A stretch of 42,018 nt of DNA from the NCBI RefSeq assembly GCF_000820765.1, contig NZ_CCYH01000040.1, forward strand, positions 1 to 42,018. Direction: 5' to 3'. This document shows, in pieces, positions 37,976 to 42,018 of this stretch. The notes under the pieces are model-generated. The model was not told the origin of the DNA. It saw nothing but the letters and a program-made list of their open reading frames with translations, and made no database searches. Within the stretch, counting starts at the first letter, position 1. The number at the start of each line of letters is the position of its first letter. Made by a program: the position numbers and the translations under genes. Source of the DNA: Candidatus Soleaferrea massiliensis AP7 (GTDB taxonomy: Bacteria; Bacillota; Clostridia; Oscillospirales; Ruminococcaceae).

Positions 37976-39727
37976 TCATTCATTCGGACTGTCGATCAAT
38001 GGCAGCCATATTTTTACGGTCGTACCCTCTTCCAGTTCGCTTTCCACTTCCAGACCGTATTCGCTTCCATAAAACAGCTGGATGCGCTCATTGACATTCT
38101 TGACGCCGACGCCCGAACGCGCTTCGGATTTTTTGTTAAGGGTCAGCAGGTTCTTTGCGGTATCCGCATCCATACCCACGCCGTTGTCCTCGATCATGTA
38201 CAGAAGCCTGTCGTTCTCGACGCGCACCGTGACACGGATCAAGCCGGGATCCACCATGTATTCGATGCCGTGGTACAGCGCATTTTCAATGATCGGCTGC
38301 AGCAGCAGCTTCAGCGTATAGTACTGGTAAACCTCCTCGCTGACGTCAAAGGAGTATTCGAACTTGTTTTTGTAGCGGATCTTCTGAATCACCAGATAGT
38401 TCTTGGCATGCTCAATCTCATCCCGGACCGGGATGATGTTCTTGCCCTTGGACAAACTGATTCTGAAGAAGCGCGCCAGCGAGGTGGTCATGGTGATGAC
38501 CTCGCTGTGGTTGCCGTTTTCCGCCATCCAGATGATGGAATCCAGCGTGTTGTAAAGGAAATGCGGATTGATCTGCGCCTGCAGCGCGCTGAACTCGCTC
38601 TTGCGCTTTTCGCGCTGTTCGTGGATGATCTGATCCATCAGGTCCTTGATTTTGAGGATCATGGTGTTGAAGGTGTCGGCCAGCTTCTGCGCCTCATAAC
38701 AGCCGTCCACATCCAGGCTTAAATCAAAGTTTCCATTCTCCACCAGCTGCATCGTCTCCTCAATCTCACGGATCGGATCGGCGATCTTTTTGGAGATCAG
38801 CGACGATGCGAAGATGATTACAAGAAGCCCGGCCAGCAGCGTGATGATAAAGAAGCTGATCATCTGTGTGGTGTAATCGGCTATTTCATTCATGCCGGAG
38901 ACGCCGACAATCCGCCAGCGTGAATAGCTGACCGTTTCAATGTAGACAAACCTCCGCTCACCGTCCAGATACTCAAAAAAGCTGCCGTAAATCTGATCCC
39001 GGACCGAGCTTACATTCTCTTTGAAATCTCCCGAATCGATTTCCTTCTGGAACGGATGGTACACCACATCGTTGTTGGCGTCGATGAAGTAGATATAGCC
39101 GTCCTCGCCCAGCTTTGTCTGCTGGCAAAGCTGATCGATGGTGTTGAAGTTGAGGTCCACAAGCAGGACGCCGGTTTCCAGCCTGTCGTCCTTTTTATAC
39201 TGAATGCTGCGGCTGACCGAGATGACGGTTTCACCGCGCTGGCTGTAAATCTGCTGTACATGCGGGGATGAAAAGTAGGTGTTCTCCGGCTGCTGCTGCG
39301 GCTTTTTAAACCATTCCTCATATGAAACGACCGTATACGGGGGCAGCGATGAGAACGGCACACCCGCAACCTGGTTGCCCATGCGGTCAAACAGTACGAT
39401 CGAGACGATATCCGTCCTGGATTTGAGCAGCACCTCCATCTGGCTGCGGATAACCGATTCGCTCACGTCATTTTCATAGCAGATGTCGGCGATATAGTTG
39501 GAGATGTCCATCATGCTCTGCAGATAGGTGCCGACATTCATATTGACCTGTCCGATGATCTGCTTGATATAAAAGGTCGCACTGTCCTCCGCACTTTTAG
39601 AATATCTTGTCAAGGTGGTGACGCCGATCACCAGAATTGCGATGAAAGCCGTCAAAGTCATGGAGATCATGATCAAAAAACGGATGCTTGTCCGCTTATC
39701 CCTTGATAACAACTTATCCTTACGCAC
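37976..39727 (-). CDS. YesM/LytS-type sensor histidine kinase
   Basis: Membrane kinase of about 583 residues. First helix (~17-40), extracellular sensor (dCache-like, ~45-290) with IVSIVLFDRMGNQVAG and DGYIYFIDANNDVVYHP, second helix (~293-312), HAMP, His_kinase box SALQAQINPHFLYNTLD with the phospho-acceptor His, and a HATPase domain (LQPIIENALYHGIEY, EDNGVGM, GVGVKNVNERI). The open frame has an ATG at 39742 without a ribosome site; GTG 39727 has GGGAG eight bases before it and is preferred. The regulator gene ends 12 bases away from the longer start. Signal probably sugar, via the neighbouring binding protein. Confidence 0.93.
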   Translation of the reverse strand: MRKDKLLSRDKRTSIRFLIMISMTLTAFIAILVIGVTTLTRYSKSAEDSATFYIKQIIGQVNMNVGTYLQSMMDISNYIADICYENDVSESVIRSQMEVLLKSRTDIVSIVLFDRMGNQVAGVPFSSLPPYTVVSYEEWFKKPQQQPENTYFSSPHVQQIYSQRGETVISVSRSIQYKKDDRLETGVLLVDLNFNTIDQLCQQTKLGEDGYIYFIDANNDVVYHPFQKEIDSGDFKENVSSVRDQIYGSFFEYLDGERRFVYIETVSYSRWRIVGVSGMNEIADYTTQMISFFIITLLAGLLVIIFASSLISKKIADPIREIEETMQLVENGNFDLSLDVDGCYEAQKLADTFNTMILKIKDLMDQIIHEQREKRKSEFSALQAQINPHFLYNTLDSIIWMAENGNHSEVITMTTSLARFFRISLSKGKNIIPVRDEIEHAKNYLVIQKIRYKNKFEYSFDVSEEVYQYYTLKLLLQPIIENALYHGIEYMVDPGLIRVTVRVENDRLLYMIEDNGVGMDADTAKNLLTLNKKSEARSGVGVKNVNERIQLFYGSEYGLEVESELEEGTTVKIWLPLIDSPNE

Positions 39728-39753
39728 AAAAATGACTCCCATTCCGATTGTTA

Positions 39754-41379
39754 TTATGCCTTACTAAATGAACTGCGGTATTCTGTTGGGGAAACGCCAA
39801 AGGTCTTTTTAAAGCTGTGGCTGAAATAATTTGATTCCGAATATCCGATTGCATCGGATATCTGAAACGCCTTTAAATTGGTGGTCCTGAGCAGCTCCTT
39901 GGCAATCTCCAGCCGCTTGCTGGACAGGTAATTGGAAAAGCTCACACCCATCTTCTTTTTAAACAGGGTGCTGAAATAGTTGGGGCTGACATGCAGGATT
40001 TCACAGATCTTATTGACGGAAAGCGTGTTGTCGCCGTAGTTCTTTTCGATGTATTCGATCGCCGAATAGATAATATTGTTGTTGTTGTTCTCCCGTTCGG
40101 TGGAGATCTCCTGAATGATGCTGACACAGACATCGTGGAACCAGCGCTTGACCCTGTCCAGATTGTTGAGCGTCAGGATTTCCTGAAAGGCATTGAAATC
40201 CCCGCTGAGCAGGTCCATCGTCTCGATGCCGACATCCTTGGAGATGCGCAGGATGCAGGTCAGCATCTCCAGCAGATAGATCTGATATTCCTTATAGGAG
40301 GCAATCACGACATTTCGGAACATGGCGTCGAGAAGCTCGTCGATCTCCTGGACCGAACCGAATTTGATGCAGGAGATCAGCTTCTTCTCAAATTCCGGCT
40401 CGACCGACACCTTTCGGGGATGCTTCGGCTCAACGTCGTCAATCAGGATCACCTTGTTGTCGTTCATAACCGCCCGGTAATCCAGCGCCTTCAGCGCATA
40501 TTCGTAGGAATTTTTAAGCTGCGAGCAGTCCTCGCAGAGATTTCCGACACCGACAGTAATTGAAAACATCAGATATTTTTCAATGTTGCGGCTGACCTCT
40601 GAAAAAGCGTTGCTGACCATTTCGAATGCCTGCTGTGAGGACTGGGCCTGCGGCATACAGATGGTCACGATGTACTCATTGTGCAGAAATGATAAGCCGA
40701 GCTTGTGTTTTTCAACGATCTCCTGCACAATGTTCATCACTGCAAAACGCATCAGGTTCTTGTCGAAATCGTTGCGGTGATTGAATGGGGAATGTTCATC
40801 ACAGGACAGATAATCGATCTTAATCACCGAAACAAGCGTGTAATCCCCCGCCAGCCGGATGCCGTACACCTGCGCCTGATGCTCGATCGTTTCACGGTCC
40901 ATGGCGCTGCTGATCACAGAGGACAAGAACTGCGCTTTGAGCACCGGAAAGCTCTCTTTGTAATACTTTTCAAGCGACTCGATGTCCTCCATGCGCGCCC
41001 GTTCCTGGTCCAGCATGCCTTTCAGCTTTTCAAATAATGCCGTGATATCTTCGGCGGACAGTGGCTTTAACAGATAATCGGCAACGCCGTACCGGATAGC
41101 CTTCTGTGCGAATTCGAACTCATCAAAACCGGTCAGGATTACAGATTTGGTCGTCGGAAACTTCTCCCCGACAAGCTTGGCAAGTTCCAGCCCGTTCATA
41201 AACGGCATGCTGATATCCATGATGACCGCATCCGGATCGGTCTTCTCAATGACCTCCAGAGCGTCAAGTCCATTGGCCGCTTCCCCGGTCACCTGAAACT
41301 GGACCTCTTCCCAGTTGACGGTTTTTTTAATTCTTTCCCTGACTTCTTCCTGATCGTCTACCAAAACTACACTGTACAT
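39754..41379 (-). CDS. YesN-type response regulator (REC plus AraC HTH)
   Basis: About 541 residues. N-terminal receiver with acidic pocket VDDQ, phospho-acceptor Asp in AVIMDISMP (~55), Thr/Ser in VILTGFDEF, and Lys in DYLLKPL. A long middle region follows, then a C-terminal AraC-type double HTH (ICEILHVSPNYFSTLFKKK, and the second helix pair ending SHSFKKTFGVSPTEYR). Two starts are close: ATG 41391 with little ribosome site and ATG 41379 with GGTGA (chosen). First gene of the set; it should activate sugar-uptake or degradation genes located elsewhere. Confidence 0.94.
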   Translation of the reverse strand: MYSVVLVDDQEEVRERIKKTVNWEEVQFQVTGEAANGLDALEVIEKTDPDAVIMDISMPFMNGLELAKLVGEKFPTTKSVILTGFDEFEFAQKAIRYGVADYLLKPLSAEDITALFEKLKGMLDQERARMEDIESLEKYYKESFPVLKAQFLSSVISSAMDRETIEHQAQVYGIRLAGDYTLVSVIKIDYLSCDEHSPFNHRNDFDKNLMRFAVMNIVQEIVEKHKLGLSFLHNEYIVTICMPQAQSSQQAFEMVSNAFSEVSRNIEKYLMFSITVGVGNLCEDCSQLKNSYEYALKALDYRAVMNDNKVILIDDVEPKHPRKVSVEPEFEKKLISCIKFGSVQEIDELLDAMFRNVVIASYKEYQIYLLEMLTCILRISKDVGIETMDLLSGDFNAFQEILTLNNLDRVKRWFHDVCVSIIQEISTERENNNNNIIYSAIEYIEKNYGDNTLSVNKICEILHVSPNYFSTLFKKKMGVSFSNYLSSKRLEIAKELLRTTNLKAFQISDAIGYSESNYFSHSFKKTFGVSPTEYRSSFSKA

Positions 41380-41489
41380 TGTTTTCACCATACCCGTTTT
41401 AAACTGATTCTATAATATCATTTTTATCCCTATCAAACGCATATCTTTTTCTCCATGAATCGAGGAAATTCCACAGTTTTGTTTCTTTC

Positions 41490-41498
41490 ATTATAACA
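41490..41498 (-). promoter_or_regulatory. Extended -10 promoter of the kinase/regulator operon
   Basis: Minus strand TGTTATAAT, a perfect extended -10, about 110 bases ahead of the regulator start; -35 match is poor. Confidence 0.5.
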
Positions 41499-41748
41499 CA
41501 TATTGACCATCTTTCATAGAATCATGACAGAAATATTTCAAATAAAAGTACATCCATCTTTACATCTCTTTGCACGATTTGGTTAAATATTGCGCTATGA
41601 TATAGAAGAATTTTCCATATATTGAAAATCGGCTTTGGTTTGTGCCTGTATCGTTTTTTCTGTTATGCGTTATTCGGGTATCCCGTTCTTGAACGGCAGC
41701 AGATAGACTGTAGCGTATCGCTCTGGGTTCACCTGATACTGATAAAAA
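41499..41748. other. AT-rich intergenic region
   Basis: About 250 bases; minus-strand short frames here (68-72 codons) lack ribosome sites and known motifs. No gene called. Confidence 0.4.
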
Positions 41749-41793
41749 TATAAGCAGACGCAGATGCTTTCTGCGCATCTGCGTCTGCTTATA
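41749..41793. repeat. Perfect 19-bp inverted repeat
   Basis: Arms 41749-41767 and 41775-41793, core AAGCAGACGCAGATGC and its exact complement, seven-base loop. No U-tract on either strand, so not a normal terminator. Confidence 0.85.
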
Positions 41794-41984
41794 ATATAGT
41801 TAACTTTAATCGCATCCATTTTTCCGCTACAGAACCAATGCAATTTATAACGCATTGGAAAGCATCGCAACGTCAAAGAGCGATAAAGTACGGGAAACAG
41901 CTTTCCTGGATCAAAATACTAAAACTCCTGTGCTTTATGTTGAAAACTGAGTTAATGGTTTATTTCACATAAATCTCTGTGCAA

Positions 41985-42018
41985 AAAGGCCATGAATGTC
42001 ATACATTCATGGCCTTTT
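41985..42018. terminator. Terminator at the window edge
   Basis: Perfect 15-bp stem AAAAGGCCATGAATG/CATTCATGGCCTTTT. The gene it ends is outside the window or to the left on the plus strand; it serves both directions. Confidence 0.85.

Noticed and set aside
41560..41876. Minus-strand frames of 68-72 codons near the right edge
   Set aside because: They cross the 19-bp inverted repeat, lack ribosome sites and show no domain.

Overview
The window looks like the chromosome of a gut-type, low-to-mid GC, Gram-positive Clostridia (Oscillospiraceae/Ruminococcaceae-like). Supporting signs are strong AGGAGG ribosome sites, a T-box ahead of ileS, ClpC with a UVR linker, YmdB, a TSCPD protein, dockerin and cohesin modules, a sortase signal, and a small Cys/Gly-rich protein behind a sporulation-type promoter. 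The taxonomic call is an inference from gene content; no rRNA or tRNA gene is present.

Region 1 (1-10,475) is the right-hand end of an integrative conjugative element, visibly more AT-rich than the rest and entirely on the minus strand. Read in transcription order it holds two DUF6462-type excisionase-like proteins, a DNA-binding (replication-like) protein, an ArpU/RinA-like regulator, and a promoter followed by a leader terminator. After these come a VirB2-like pilin candidate, a VirB6/TrbL protein, an NlpC/P60-3D wall hydrolase, PrgI and VirB4. It stops at the 3' end of lysS. Integrase, relaxase and coupling protein are not in the window.

Region 2 (10,476-22,330) is core chromosome on the minus strand: lysS, greA (consensus promoter plus leader terminator), a polar amino-acid ABC transporter (binding protein, permease, ATPase), a T-box-controlled type-2-like ileS, maf with a small coupled gene, a small-multidrug-export membrane protein, and dusB. 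A structured non-coding repeat lies between ileS and the transporter.

Region 3 (22,330-33,070) holds ymdB (+), a decayed ~50-bp tandem repeat, an OppA-type lipoprotein (-), two more copies of the structured repeat in opposite orientation, rubrerythrin (-), a PHP/TSCPD/unknown-protein operon (+), the Cys/Gly-rich microprotein (-), and a clpC/FlK-like thioesterase operon (+).

Region 4 (33,070-42,018) is a surface and sensing region on the minus strand. A secreted PHP phosphoesterase-like protein carries its own cohesin-like and dockerin modules and sits upstream of a small cohesin-like protein with a sortase signal, a plausible cell-surface pair. Beyond a second decayed tandem repeat is a YesN regulator, YesM/LytS kinase and sugar-binding lipoprotein set with no transporter genes, which suggests a three-part sugar sensor.

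The most unusual items are the structured repeat family with compensatory stem changes, the PHP-cohesin-dockerin protein with its anchored cohesin neighbour, and two leader terminators that look like attenuators (conjugation operon and greA).
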